From: Enterococcus sp. DIV0660C
GTDB taxonomy: Bacteria; Bacillota; Bacilli; Lactobacillales; Enterococcaceae
Length of the DNA: 64,000 nucleotides
Direction of reading: 5' to 3'
Assembly: GCF_017316125.1 (NCBI RefSeq)
Contig: NZ_JAFLWA010000018.1
Span: 1 to 64,000, forward strand
The stretch's first letter is position 1; each line of letters begins with the position of its first letter. The notes beneath the pieces were generated by a model. The model searched no databases, was not told the origin of the DNA, and saw only the letters and a list, made by a program, of their open reading frames with translations. Shown piece after piece: positions 11,732 to 20,979 of this stretch. A program made the position numbers and the translations under genes.

Positions 11732-12667
11732 ATGTCATTTGCATCGGATGTAAAAAAAGAGTTGACTGGTTTAGAAGTTCATCGTGAACATGCAAAAGCA
11801 GAACTTGCTGCTTTGTTGCGAATGAACGGCTCTTTAGGCATCGTCAATCAGCAGTTCATTTTAAATGTTCAAACAGAAAATGCTGCGATTGCCCGACGTA
11901 TCTATTCTCTTTTAAAAGATCATTATAATGTTCGAAGCGAGTTACTTGTTCGAAAAAAAATGAAATTAAAAAAGAATAATGTCTACATCGTTCGCTTGAA
12001 GCAGGGAACGAAAAATGTATTAATGGACTTGGATATCATGGATGGCTTGATGTTTAATGGCCATGTGTCCGATGAAATCATGGGAAATGCACAAAAAATG
12101 CGTTCTTACTTACGTGGTGCATTTATGGCTTCGGGTTCAGTAAATAATCCAGAGACGAGCCGTTATCATTTAGAAATTTTTTCCATTTATGAACAACACA
12201 ATCAAGATATTTGTGACATGTTGAATTACTATGGCTTGCATGCACGAACGCTTGAAAGACGTAATGGCTATATTTCCTACTTAAAAGGAGCAGAAAAAAT
12301 TGCCGACTTTTTAACGTTGATTGGTGCGACTAATTCAATGTTGCGTTTTGAAGATGTTCGTATCGTTCGTGACATGAGAAATTCGGTGAATCGTTTGGTA
12401 AATTGTGAAACGGCGAATTTAAACAAGACGATCGATGCGGCTTCTAAACAAATTGAGAATATTGAATTCATTGAAGCGAGAGTTGGTTTGCATGCTTTAC
12501 CAGAAAAGTTGCAAGAAATTGCTGAATTAAGGTTACAGCATCCAGAAGTTAGTTTGAAAGAATTAGGTGAGATGATACCTTCAGGAGCAATCTCAAAATC
12601 AGGAATCAATCACCGAATACGAAAGATTAATGATTTTGCTGACAAGTTGAGGGAAGAAGCTGTGTGA
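11732..12667 (+). CDS. whiA: DNA-binding protein WhiA
   Basis: WhiA is a DNA-binding protein with an N-terminal LAGLIDADG homing-endonuclease-like fold and a C-terminal helix-turn-helix. It regulates sporulation in Streptomyces and influences division and chromosome segregation in Bacillus. The 311-residue length, the [15 protein letters not shown] segment near 128-142 and the C-terminal [26 protein letters not shown] HTH region (near 275-298) match the family. AGGAGG precedes the start. It is the third gene of the rapZ-yvcK-whiA operon, ended by a strong palindromic terminator. Confidence 0.95.
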   Translation: MSFASDVKKELTGLEVHREHAKAELAALLRMNGSLGIVNQQFILNVQTENAAIARRIYSLLKDHYNVRSELLVRKKMKLKKNNVYIVRLKQGTKNVLMDLDIMDGLMFNGHVSDEIMGNAQKMRSYLRGAFMASGSVNNPETSRYHLEIFSIYEQHNQDICDMLNYYGLHARTLERRNGYISYLKGAEKIADFLTLIGATNSMLRFEDVRIVRDMRNSVNRLVNCETANLNKTIDAASKQIENIEFIEARVGLHALPEKLQEIAELRLQHPEVSLKELGEMIPSGAISKSGINHRIRKINDFADKLREEAV

Positions 12668-12702
12668 TTGTTCCAGAAAAAATTGGATGGATTGCACGGC
12701 CA

Positions 12703-12746
12703 AAAAAGGTGAACCAAGACGAAATTTCGTCTTGGTTCACCTTTTT
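12703..12746. terminator. Bidirectional terminator between whiA and the DsbA-like gene
   Basis: A near-perfect palindrome with arms of about 20 bases (AAAAAAGGTGAACCAAGACG and its complement), with an A tract on one side and a T tract on the other. It can end both convergent genes. Confidence 0.9.
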
Positions 12747-12747
12747 A

Positions 12748-13263
12748 TTAGTTGAGTAAAGATGTTAATTCATCTAACGTGATTGCTTCGTCAAAAATAG
12801 TTTGATCGAGTAAAATCGTTGGGACAAATTGAATGTGCGCAGTATTTGCTTCATCAATAATTGCTTTTGCCATTTCCATATCAGGTTGATAAGTCAATCC
12901 TAATTCTTCTGTTGCGTATTGCGCAACTTCTTCTAAAGAAAGATTCTTCCATTGCTCTTGTGTTTCAAAAATGTGTTTGATTTCTACTAAAGCTTTTTTG
13001 CCATCATTAGTAGTAATGTGATGGTGCATGACATTTCCACGTTGTAAACTTTCTTTTTCTTTATCAAAGAGCTTAATTAGGCGATTCACTTTTCCTTCTT
13101 GGACCGATGATTCGAGAGTTGAAAAAGATTCTTCAAACCATTTTTTACAATAAGGACAAGCAAGGTTGAGGAACTCAATCGTTGTTTTTGGCGCTGTTGC
13201 ATCTCCATAGTAAATTCCTGTTGTTTTGTTTGTTTTCGTTGCATCGATTACTGAAATATCCAT
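12748..13263 (-). CDS. DsbA-family thioredoxin-fold protein, cytoplasmic
   Basis: A 171-residue thioredoxin-fold protein with the CPYC redox motif in LACPYCKKWF near residues 34-37 and a cis-proline region FVPTILLD near 155. The helical insertion between them is of DsbA type. There is no signal peptide, so it probably works in the cytoplasm, as do the YjbH/SpxH-like and FrnE-like relatives in Firmicutes. Its partner is unknown. The start has an AGGTG ribosome site. It is transcribed alone and converges on whiA. Confidence 0.8.
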   Translation of the reverse strand: MDISVIDATKTNKTTGIYYGDATAPKTTIEFLNLACPYCKKWFEESFSTLESSVQEGKVNRLIKLFDKEKESLQRGNVMHHHITTNDGKKALVEIKHIFETQEQWKNLSLEEVAQYATEELGLTYQPDMEMAKAIIDEANTAHIQFVPTILLDQTIFDEAITLDELTSLLN

Positions 13264-13419
13264 AGAAACACCTCCAAATACATTTTACCGATTCGAAATA
13301 AAAAAAGATAGCGTTTTGCTTTAGAAAAATTTCACAAAATATTTCTTATTAAAATAACGTTTTGTTGAAGTATGTGAATAAATGCTCGAAATTTATTTTT
13401 ATTCCCATCGAATTTACGG

Positions 13420-13425
13420 TATAAT
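13420..13425 (+). promoter_or_regulatory. Probable -10 of the pyruvate oxidoreductase gene
   Basis: A perfect TATAAT lies 43 bases before the start codon; the -35 is unclear. The 204-base gap 13264-13467 holds no other feature I can support. Confidence 0.4.
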
Positions 13426-13467
13426 GAAGCAGATTACTCGAGAGAAACTGAACAAGGATGATGATAA

Positions 13468-16400
13468 ATGCGAAAAATGAAAACCATGGATGGGAACACA
13501 GCCGCAGCATATATTTCCTATGCGTTTACCGAGTTAGCTGCTATCTATCCAATTACACCAAGTTCAACAATGGCAGAATTAGTCGATCAATGGTCGGCAG
13601 CAGGAAAGAAAAATCTATTTGGGCAACCAGTTAAAGTTGTTGAAATGCAATCAGAAGCCGGCGCTGCTGGCGTGGTTCATGGCTCCTTAAAAACGGGGGC
13701 TTTGACGACTACTTATACAGCATCACAAGGTTTATTATTGATGATTCCAAACATGTACAAAATAGCTGGGGAATTATTGCCAAGCGTTTTCCATGTGGCA
13801 AGTCGAGCAGTAACGACCAATGCGTTAAATATTTTTGGGGACCATGGCGATGTGATGGCTGCTAGACAAACGGGATTTGCCATGCTATCAGAAAGTAGCG
13901 TCCAAGAAGTAATGGACTTAGCACCTGTAGCTCACTTAGCCTCAATCGAAGCAGAAATTCCTTTCATGAATTTTTTTGATGGCTTTCGAACGAGTCATGA
14001 AATTCAAAAAATCGAAGTATTGGAATATGGTGAGTTAGCTCCGTTGATTAATCAAGAAAAGTTAGCGAAATTCCGTCAACGGGCAATGAATCCGAATCAT
14101 CCGACAGTTAGTGGAACTAATCAAAATCCAGATATCCATTTTCAACAACGAGAAACGATTAACCAATATTATGAAAAACTTCCGGAAATCGTTCAAAAAT
14201 ATATGCAAGAAATCAATCAATTGAGAAATACCAATTATGATTTGGTTACGTATCATGGTGCGGAAGATGCAGAAGAAATCATCATTTCCATGGGATCTGT
14301 TGCGCAGACTATTGAACAGACAGTTGAATATCTAAACAAAAACGGACGTAAAGTTGGTTTTTTGAATATTCATTTGTATCGTCCTTTCCCCGTTAAAAAC
14401 TTGCTGGAAAAATTACCAAATACGGTCAAATCAATTGCGGTTCTTGATCGAAGCAAAGAACCAGGGGCTGGCGGAGAACCATTACTACTAGATGTTCAAA
14501 GTGTGATGTATGACGCAGAAATTCGCCCAACAATTATTGGTGGACGTTATGGTCTGGGTTCAAAAGATGTTACTCCTGATCAAATCGTTGCTGTCTTTGA
14601 CGAATTACAAAAAGAAAAATCGCAAATGAAGACACGCTTTACGATAGGGATTGTTGATGATGTTACTTACACCTCACTTGAAAAACGAGACACACTTGAT
14701 TTAACAAACCCAACAACTTATCAAGCGAAATTCTGGGGATTTGGCTCAGATGGAACAGTCGGTGCAAATAAATCTGCGATAAAAATCATTGGCAATCATA
14801 CGAATAAGTATGTACAAGGTTATTTTCATTATGATTCTAAAAAATCGGGGGGCTTGACGGTTTCACATCTTCGTTTTGGTGACACGCCAATCCGTTCGAC
14901 CTATTTAGTTGAGCATGCTGATTTTATCGCCTGTCACACACCAGCATATTTGCATAGTTATGATTTGGTTAAGGGATTGAAACCTGGCGGAACTTTCCTA
15001 TTGAATACGATTTGGAACGATGCACAACTTGAAACCCATTTACCAACAAAACTAAAAAAATATTTAGCACAAAATGACATTCAGTTTTATACAATCAATG
15101 CAATGAAACTTGCACAAGAAGTAGGCCTTGGTCGCCGAATCAATACAGCAATGGAAACAGCCTTTTTTAAATTAGCCAATATTATTGATTTTGAAGAGGT
15201 CTTGCCAATTTTAAAAGAAGAAGCGCTAAAAAGTTATGGTCATAAATCAATGACGATCGTGGAAAAAAATACGCAAGCGATTGATCGAACAGTGGAACTT
15301 CTTCATAAAGTGACTGTTCCAGAAAGCTGGAAAACCCTTGAATTACCTAAAAAAGTCGTTCGTAAACAGTCAAGCTATGTAGAAGAAATTCTCGTACCTG
15401 TGAATGCGCAAGAAGGTAATGAATTATCAGTAGGAACGTTAGTGAGAAATGGAATGACAGCAGGTGAAATGCCAGTAGGAACAGGTGCTGTTGAGAAACG
15501 TGGTGTAGCGCTTGAAGTTCCTGAATGGATCAGTGACCGTTGTACTATGTGTAATGAATGTGCATTTGTTTGTCCACACGCAGCAATTCGTCCGTTTTTA
15601 GCAGATGAAGAAGAGATGGAAGAAGCACCAGAAGGGTTCATCGTTCGCGAAATGCGAGGGGCAGATGGACAGAAATATCGGATCCAAGTTTCTGTGGAAG
15701 ATTGTACAGGTTGTGGACTATGTGTCGAAGCTTGCCCTGCTAAAGGAAAAGCATTAGTGATGAAACCTTACGAAGAACAAAAAGAACAAGCGGTCAATTG
15801 GGCGTTTGCCATGACATTACGTCAAAAAGAAAATCCGGTTAAAGGAAAAAATACTGTATTATCAACTCAATTCAATCAACCGCTATTGGAATTTTCAGGT
15901 GCTTGTTCTGGTTGTGGTGAAACACCTTATGTGAAATTATTGACTCAGATGTTTGGAGATCGAATGATGATTGCTAATGCAACAGGTTGTTCTTCAATTT
16001 GGGGTGGAGCATCGCCTGCGTCGCCTTATACGACGAATGAATGCGGTCAAGGACCAGCTTGGTCAAATTCCTTATTAGAAGATAATGCTGAGTTTGGTTA
16101 TGGTATGTTATTGGCTGCGCAAACGCGACGTGAAGCCTTAGCTAAGTCGATGAGTGAAGTTTTACCAAAAGTTTCGTCAGAATTACGTCTATTGATGGAA
16201 GACTGGTTGAATCATTTGTTTGATAGCGAAGGCACACAACAACGGGCGGTAAAACTTCAAGCTGCAATAGAAGCGGAACTTCAAACTGTACCAGAGCTAG
16301 CAATGATTTATCGCGAAAAAGATTTGTTTGTAAAAAATAGCCAATGGATGATTGGTGGCGATGGTTGGGCATATGATATTGGTTTTGGCGGCATCGACCA

Positions 16401-17151
16401 TGTGATTGCTAGCGGGGCAGATGTCAATATTTTGGTTTTGGACAATGAAGTTTACTCCAATACTGGTGGACAAACATCGAAAGCAACACCAGCTTCAGCA
16501 ATTGCTAAATTTGCTGCTAGTGGGAAATATGCAGCGAAAAAAGATTTAGGCAAAATGGCGATGACTTATAATAATGTTTATGTTGCGCAAATCGCATCGG
16601 GCGCAAACCAAATGCAAACAATCAAGGCGTTCGAAGAAGCTGAAAAATTTCCTGGACCATCTCTGATCATTGCCTATACACCATGCATCACGCATGGCTT
16701 GTTTGGTGGGATGAAAGAATCTATCAAGGAAGCAAAAGAAGCTGTTTCTTCAGGTTACTGGTCACTGTATCGTTATAATCCAACTTTGCTTGAAAAAGGA
16801 AAAAATCCAATGACATTGGACTATAAAAAACCAGATTTTTCAACGATGGCAGAGTTTATGCGTAAACAAGTTCGTTTTTCTTCGTTAGAAAATACAAATC
16901 CGCTAATGGCTAAGGAACTATTTGAAAAAACTGTTCACGATGCAAAAAATCGCTTTTATAGTTATGCATTGATGTCTGGTGAGTTAGAAAAAATCAAAGC
17001 GAAGTTAGAACCTGAATCGGTTTCGGATAGATCCGAGAAAGAACAAAAAGAAAGACGTGTACGAAAAGAACGCCCTGTTGATCTTGAAGCGCAAGAAAGA
17101 CGAGCGAAACGACGCGAAGAACGTGCAAAACGTCGGAAAGAACAAGAATAA
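13468..17151 (+). CDS. nifJ: Pyruvate:ferredoxin/flavodoxin oxidoreductase
   Basis: This 1227-residue enzyme oxidises pyruvate and CoA to acetyl-CoA and CO2, passing electrons to ferredoxin or flavodoxin. The N-terminal domain shows the pyruvate-binding YPITPSS motif (near 27). Two 4Fe-4S clusters are encoded by CTMCNECAFVCP (from residue 692) and CTGCGLCVEACP (from 746). The C-terminal thiamine diphosphate domain has GCSSIWGG and GGDGWAYDIGFGG (near 970). The last 45 or so residues are an Arg/Glu/Lys-rich tail beyond the usual family end. AAGGATG serves as ribosome site. The enzyme is oxygen-sensitive in most species, so anaerobic use is likely. Confidence 0.95.
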   Translation: MRKMKTMDGNTAAAYISYAFTELAAIYPITPSSTMAELVDQWSAAGKKNLFGQPVKVVEMQSEAGAAGVVHGSLKTGALTTTYTASQGLLLMIPNMYKIAGELLPSVFHVASRAVTTNALNIFGDHGDVMAARQTGFAMLSESSVQEVMDLAPVAHLASIEAEIPFMNFFDGFRTSHEIQKIEVLEYGELAPLINQEKLAKFRQRAMNPNHPTVSGTNQNPDIHFQQRETINQYYEKLPEIVQKYMQEINQLRNTNYDLVTYHGAEDAEEIIISMGSVAQTIEQTVEYLNKNGRKVGFLNIHLYRPFPVKNLLEKLPNTVKSIAVLDRSKEPGAGGEPLLLDVQSVMYDAEIRPTIIGGRYGLGSKDVTPDQIVAVFDELQKEKSQMKTRFTIGIVDDVTYTSLEKRDTLDLTNPTTYQAKFWGFGSDGTVGANKSAIKIIGNHTNKYVQGYFHYDSKKSGGLTVSHLRFGDTPIRSTYLVEHADFIACHTPAYLHSYDLVKGLKPGGTFLLNTIWNDAQLETHLPTKLKKYLAQNDIQFYTINAMKLAQEVGLGRRINTAMETAFFKLANIIDFEEVLPILKEEALKSYGHKSMTIVEKNTQAIDRTVELLHKVTVPESWKTLELPKKVVRKQSSYVEEILVPVNAQEGNELSVGTLVRNGMTAGEMPVGTGAVEKRGVALEVPEWISDRCTMCNECAFVCPHAAIRPFLADEEEMEEAPEGFIVREMRGADGQKYRIQVSVEDCTGCGLCVEACPAKGKALVMKPYEEQKEQAVNWAFAMTLRQKENPVKGKNTVLSTQFNQPLLEFSGACSGCGETPYVKLLTQMFGDRMMIANATGCSSIWGGASPASPYTTNECGQGPAWSNSLLEDNAEFGYGMLLAAQTRREALAKSMSEVLPKVSSELRLLMEDWLNHLFDSEGTQQRAVKLQAAIEAELQTVPELAMIYREKDLFVKNSQWMIGGDGWAYDIGFGGIDHVIASGADVNILVLDNEVYSNTGGQTSKATPASAIAKFAASGKYAAKKDLGKMAMTYNNVYVAQIASGANQMQTIKAFEEAEKFPGPSLIIAYTPCITHGLFGGMKESIKEAKEAVSSGYWSLYRYNPTLLEKGKNPMTLDYKKPDFSTMAEFMRKQVRFSSLENTNPLMAKELFEKTVHDAKNRFYSYALMSGELEKIKAKLEPESVSDRSEKEQKERRVRKERPVDLEAQERRAKRREERAKRRKEQE

Positions 17152-17160
17152 TAAAATAAA

Positions 17161-17210
17161 AGATTTGCTAATGACACCTCAACGGTAAAAATTAGCAAGT
17201 CTTTTTTTTT
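17161..17210 (+). terminator. Intrinsic terminator after nifJ
   Basis: AGATTTGCTAA pairs with TTAGCAAGTCT (one G-U), followed by nine T residues. Confidence 0.8.
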
Positions 17211-17297
17211 GACAAGAAAATAAATTGTAACTTTCTTGAAAAAAATGTGTTTTTATCTGGAAAAACGAGGCAGAAAACTCTTTAAAGAACAAACATA

Positions 17298-17306
17298 TGA
17301 TATAAT
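17298..17306 (+). promoter_or_regulatory. Extended -10 promoter of cdaA
   Basis: TGATATAAT, a perfect extended -10, 36 bases before the cdaA start. No clear -35. Confidence 0.6.
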
Positions 17307-17341
17307 AGGAAAGAAATCTCAAAAGAGAAGAGAGGCTTTTT

Positions 17342-18229
17342 ATGTCATTTCAAATCGGGGAACTTTTTAATTTGAATTATTGGCAGCAAATGCTTTCTGG
17401 TGATTTTTTATCACTAAACTTTTTTGTGAACATACTTGATATTCTGGTTGTCTGGTACTTAGTGTACAAGCTGATCCAGCTGTTAAGAGGAACGAAGGCC
17501 ATTCAGTTGCTAAAGGGAGTTGCGATTTTTATCGTGATTCGGATTTTAGCAGAAATAATTGGACTTCATACACTATCCTGGTTGATGAATCAAGTCATTA
17601 CCTATGGTGTTATCGCAGCAGTTGTCATTTTCCAACCTGAAATTCGTCGCGGATTGGAGCATCTTGGAAGAAGTTCGCTATTTAAGCAAACGAAGAGTGA
17701 ACAACAAGAAGATGAAAAAATGATTTTGTCATTCGATAAAGCGATCCAATATATGTCCAAGCGAAAAATTGGTGCATTGGTCACAATCGAACGTCATACA
17801 GGATTAGATGAGTACATTGAAACTGGAATTGCGTTAGATGCAGATATTACGGGGGAATTACTGATTAATATCTTCATTCCAAACACGCCACTTCATGATG
17901 GGGCCGTTATTGTAAAAGACGGTAAAATTGCAGTGGCTAGCGCATATTTACCTTTATCTGAGAGTATGTTGATCCCAAAAGAGTTTGGGACTCGTCACCG
18001 CGCAGCTGTCGGTATCAGTGAAGTCAGTGATGCGATTACGATCGTTGTCTCTGAAGAAACAGGAGATGTCAGTATCACTTTAGATAACGAATTGATTACT
18101 GGTTTATCTCAAGAAGAATATTTAGCAATCTTGCGTCGTGAATTGATTGCAGATGAAAAAACAAAGAACAGAAAAAATGTTCTTCAATCCTTCCTAGATG
18201 GCATGACTAAGGGAGGGGGTCGTAAATGA
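17342..18229 (+). CDS. cdaA: Diadenylate cyclase CdaA
   Basis: CdaA makes the second messenger cyclic di-AMP from two ATP. The 295-residue protein has three N-terminal membrane segments (about 20-95) and a DAC domain with the signatures HDGAVIV (near 182) and GTRHRAAVGIS (near 220). Cyclic di-AMP controls potassium and osmolyte transport and is essential in most Firmicutes. The stop overlaps the cdaR start by four bases (ATGA), giving translational coupling; glmM follows. This cdaA-cdaR-glmM order is conserved, and both CdaR and GlmM are known to bind and modulate CdaA. Confidence 0.97.
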   Translation: MSFQIGELFNLNYWQQMLSGDFLSLNFFVNILDILVVWYLVYKLIQLLRGTKAIQLLKGVAIFIVIRILAEIIGLHTLSWLMNQVITYGVIAAVVIFQPEIRRGLEHLGRSSLFKQTKSEQQEDEKMILSFDKAIQYMSKRKIGALVTIERHTGLDEYIETGIALDADITGELLINIFIPNTPLHDGAVIVKDGKIAVASAYLPLSESMLIPKEFGTRHRAAVGISEVSDAITIVVSEETGDVSITLDNELITGLSQEEYLAILRRELIADEKTKNRKNVLQSFLDGMTKGGGRK

Positions 18230-19365
18230 TCTCAAAAGAAAAAAGAACCAGTATTTTTTATGGATTTATTGCTTTAATGTTTAGTATCGTTTTGTATTTC
18301 AATGCAAACAATCAATCAACTCAAAGTGTCCTTTCTGGTTCTGAATCCTACACGCAAACTGTGAGTGATGTGCCTATTCAGTTATCTTACGATTCTGAAA
18401 AATATTATATTCACGGTTTTGTCACTACGGCAAAAGTGAAACTTACTAGCGCCAATCGCGTTCAGTTAAATGCGGAATCAAATATTGATACGCGAACATT
18501 CCGTTTGAGCGCGGATTTAACTAAGCTAAACGAAGGAACCCATGAAGTTTCACTAAGAGTCAGAAATCTTAGTAGCGCAGTGAATGCAAAAGTTGAGCCA
18601 ACTACAATCACGGTGACGATCGAAAAAAGGGTGAAAAAAGATTTTGAAGTAACAACAATCTTACCATCTGAAACAACACCTGCAGGTTATCGATTGGACA
18701 CAGTTTCAGAAACACCAGAAAAAGTGACGATTACCACAGGTGATAAAACGTTGGCAGAAATCAATCAAGTAGTTGCTAAAGTCAATGCATCTGACGTGAC
18801 AGATGATGGTATCAATAGTAATGTAGCTGTGCAAGCTTTAAACAGTGCGGGAGAAGCGTTAAGTATCATTGCTGATCCAGTGAATGTGAAAGTCCAAGCA
18901 GATGCAATCAAACCGACAAAAACGGTTCGACTTTACGGGACGCAACAAGGAGTTCGAGCGGATGGTGTGAAAAGCTATGACTTTAATTTTGCGAAACTAG
19001 AAGCAGAAGTAACAGGAACGAGTGAGTTATTGGAACAACTGGGAGATAGCATTACCGTTCCAATCGACGTGTCAGGAATTACACATCGCTTGACGAGAGA
19101 ATACAAGATCCCGGTCAGTGATGGGTTAAGTGTTTCGCCAAAAAAAGTGAGTGTTGAAATCACACCAGTGTTAGAAGAAACGACAAGTAGAAGTTCGTCT
19201 TCACGTTCAGAAGGTACTACAGATCGTTCATCAACCACACAATCTGGAACAAACACAACGAAAACGACCACATCGTCGACGTCAGATACCTCGACAAGTT
19301 CAGATACACAGACTTCGAGTACTGAAGAATCGACGAATGAAACGGTTGATTCAACCCAAAACTGA
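18226..19365 (+). CDS. cdaR: CdaA regulator CdaR (YbbR domains)
   Basis: CdaR is a membrane-anchored protein that modulates CdaA. One N-terminal membrane segment (about 10-25, ending LYFNANN) is followed by extracellular YbbR-type beta domains to about residue 315. The last 60 or so residues are almost wholly Ser/Thr with a few acidic residues, a low-complexity tail that should lie in the cell-wall space. The total of 379 residues reflects this extension rather than extra YbbR repeats, as far as I can judge. A GGGAGGGGG ribosome site precedes the start inside cdaA. Confidence 0.93.
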   Translation: MISKEKRTSIFYGFIALMFSIVLYFNANNQSTQSVLSGSESYTQTVSDVPIQLSYDSEKYYIHGFVTTAKVKLTSANRVQLNAESNIDTRTFRLSADLTKLNEGTHEVSLRVRNLSSAVNAKVEPTTITVTIEKRVKKDFEVTTILPSETTPAGYRLDTVSETPEKVTITTGDKTLAEINQVVAKVNASDVTDDGINSNVAVQALNSAGEALSIIADPVNVKVQADAIKPTKTVRLYGTQQGVRADGVKSYDFNFAKLEAEVTGTSELLEQLGDSITVPIDVSGITHRLTREYKIPVSDGLSVSPKKVSVEITPVLEETTSRSSSSRSEGTTDRSSTTQSGTNTTKTTTSSTSDTSTSSDTQTSSTEESTNETVDSTQN

Positions 19366-19434
19366 TGGATGGAAGCGAACAATTGAATGGGAAAATTTCT
19401 TAGAAAATGAAGTTAAAGGAGCAAGTTAATCGTT

Positions 19435-20790
19435 ATGGGTAAATATTTTGGAACGGACGGTGTCCGTGGAGAAGCAAATAAGGAGTTAACGCCGGAATTA
19501 GCGTTCAAATTAGGACGTTATGGAGGATATGTTTTAAGCCAACACGAAGTTGAAGGAAAACGTCCTCGAGTTTTAGTTGGTCGTGATACTCGTATTTCTG
19601 GACAAATGCTTGAATCGGCTTTAGTTGCAGGTTTGTTATCAGTAGGGATTGAAGTCTTCCAATTAGGTGTAATCTCAACACCGGGTGTAGCTTACTTGAC
19701 TCGTTTACAAAAAGCAAGTGCGGGGGTGATGATTTCTGCATCACATAATCCTGCACAGGATAATGGAATCAAGTTCTTTGGAGCAGACGGATTCAAATTG
19801 GTCGATGACCAAGAATTAGAAATCGAAGCTTTGCTTGATGCGCCAACGGATGAGCTACCAAGACCTTCTGCTGAAGGATTAGGGACTGTCGAAGAATTTC
19901 CAGAAGGATTATTGAAGTATTCGCAATTTTTAGTCCAAACAATCAATGGTGATTTATCAGGACTAACGGTTTGTGTTGACGCAGCAAATGGAGCAACAGC
20001 AACTTCTGTCAATCGTTTATTTGCAGACTTGGAAACGGATTTCTACACGATGGGAACAAAACCAGACGGCTTGAATATCAACGACGGCGTCGGCTCAACA
20101 CATCCAGAAAAATTAGCTGAGATGGTTGTTGAAAAAGGTGCAGATGTTGGTTTAGCGTTTGATGGTGATGGCGACCGAATCATTGCGGTTGATGAATTAG
20201 GAAATATTGTTGATGGCGATAAAATCATGTTTATCTGTGCGAAATATTTAGCAGAAAAAAATCGATTGAAAAAAGATACTATTGTAACAACTGTTATGAG
20301 TAACCTAGGTTTCCATAAAGCAGTTGAAGGAATCGGTTTGAAAGATGTAATCACTCAAGTTGGTGATCGCTACGTAGTGGAAGAAATGCGTAAAAATGAC
20401 TATAACTTTGGTGGCGAACAATCTGGTCACATGATTTTCCTAGATTTTAATACAACTGGTGATGGCATGTTATCTGGTATTCAACTGTTGAATATTATGA
20501 AACAAACAGGCAAAAAATTATCAGAGCTTGCTAGTGAAGTAACGATTTATCCGCAAAAATTAGTGAATATTCGTGTCAGCGATAAAAATGGTGCAATGGA
20601 AGTTCCTGCAATCAAGGCAGTGATTGATGAAGCAGAGGCTGAAATGAATGGGGAAGGCCGTATCTTAGTTCGCCCTTCAGGAACAGAACCGTTGTTGCGT
20701 GTCATGGCAGAAGCGCCAACGGATGAAAAAGTGAATTACTATGTTGATAAAATTGCTGCAGTCGTTAAAGCAGAAATTGGGATCGATTAA
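19435..20790 (+). CDS. glmM: Phosphoglucosamine mutase
   Basis: GlmM converts glucosamine-6-phosphate to glucosamine-1-phosphate on the route to UDP-GlcNAc. The 451-residue protein has the phosphoserine loop [12 protein letters not shown] near residue 100, the metal-binding DGDGDR near 240, the substrate-binding GGEQSGH near 325 and the phosphate-binding [11 protein letters not shown] near 408. It also represses CdaA by direct contact in other Firmicutes. AAAGGAG lies ahead of the start. It is the last gene of the cda-glm unit and converges on glmS, which makes its substrate. Confidence 0.98.
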   Translation: MGKYFGTDGVRGEANKELTPELAFKLGRYGGYVLSQHEVEGKRPRVLVGRDTRISGQMLESALVAGLLSVGIEVFQLGVISTPGVAYLTRLQKASAGVMISASHNPAQDNGIKFFGADGFKLVDDQELEIEALLDAPTDELPRPSAEGLGTVEEFPEGLLKYSQFLVQTINGDLSGLTVCVDAANGATATSVNRLFADLETDFYTMGTKPDGLNINDGVGSTHPEKLAEMVVEKGADVGLAFDGDGDRIIAVDELGNIVDGDKIMFICAKYLAEKNRLKKDTIVTTVMSNLGFHKAVEGIGLKDVITQVGDRYVVEEMRKNDYNFGGEQSGHMIFLDFNTTGDGMLSGIQLLNIMKQTGKKLSELASEVTIYPQKLVNIRVSDKNGAMEVPAIKAVIDEAEAEMNGEGRILVRPSGTEPLLRVMAEAPTDEKVNYYVDKIAAVVKAEIGID

Positions 20791-20794
20791 TTGA

Positions 20795-20835
20795 AAAAAA
20801 GAGTCAAAGCGGATTTTCGTTTTGACCCTTTTTTT
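20795..20835 (+). terminator. Intrinsic terminator after glmM
   Basis: AGAGTCAAAGCG pairs with CGTTTTGACCCT (with mismatches and G-U pairs), followed by seven T residues. Confidence 0.75.
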
Positions 20836-20906
20836 GCTCTTTCCTAAAAGAAAGTTCCATCCACAAAATGCAAAGTATTTTTCCACTTTTGTGGATGACT
20901 ATCAAA

Positions 20907-20947
20907 AAAAGAAGTAGCCGTGAGAAATTCACGGCTACTTCTTTTTT
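20907..20947. terminator. Terminator of glmS, possibly bidirectional
   Basis: GAAGTAGCCGTGA pairs with TCACGGCTACTTC around a short loop, flanked by A and T tracts, so it can act in both directions. It lies just beyond the glmS stop. Confidence 0.85.
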
Positions 20948-20979
20948 GCGTTGATTGGGGAGACTAAAAGTAGAATATC

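Noticed and set aside
18975..19382. Minus-strand 135-codon frame under the cdaR tail
   Set aside because: A shadow produced by the low-complexity Ser/Thr codons of cdaR; no ribosome site.
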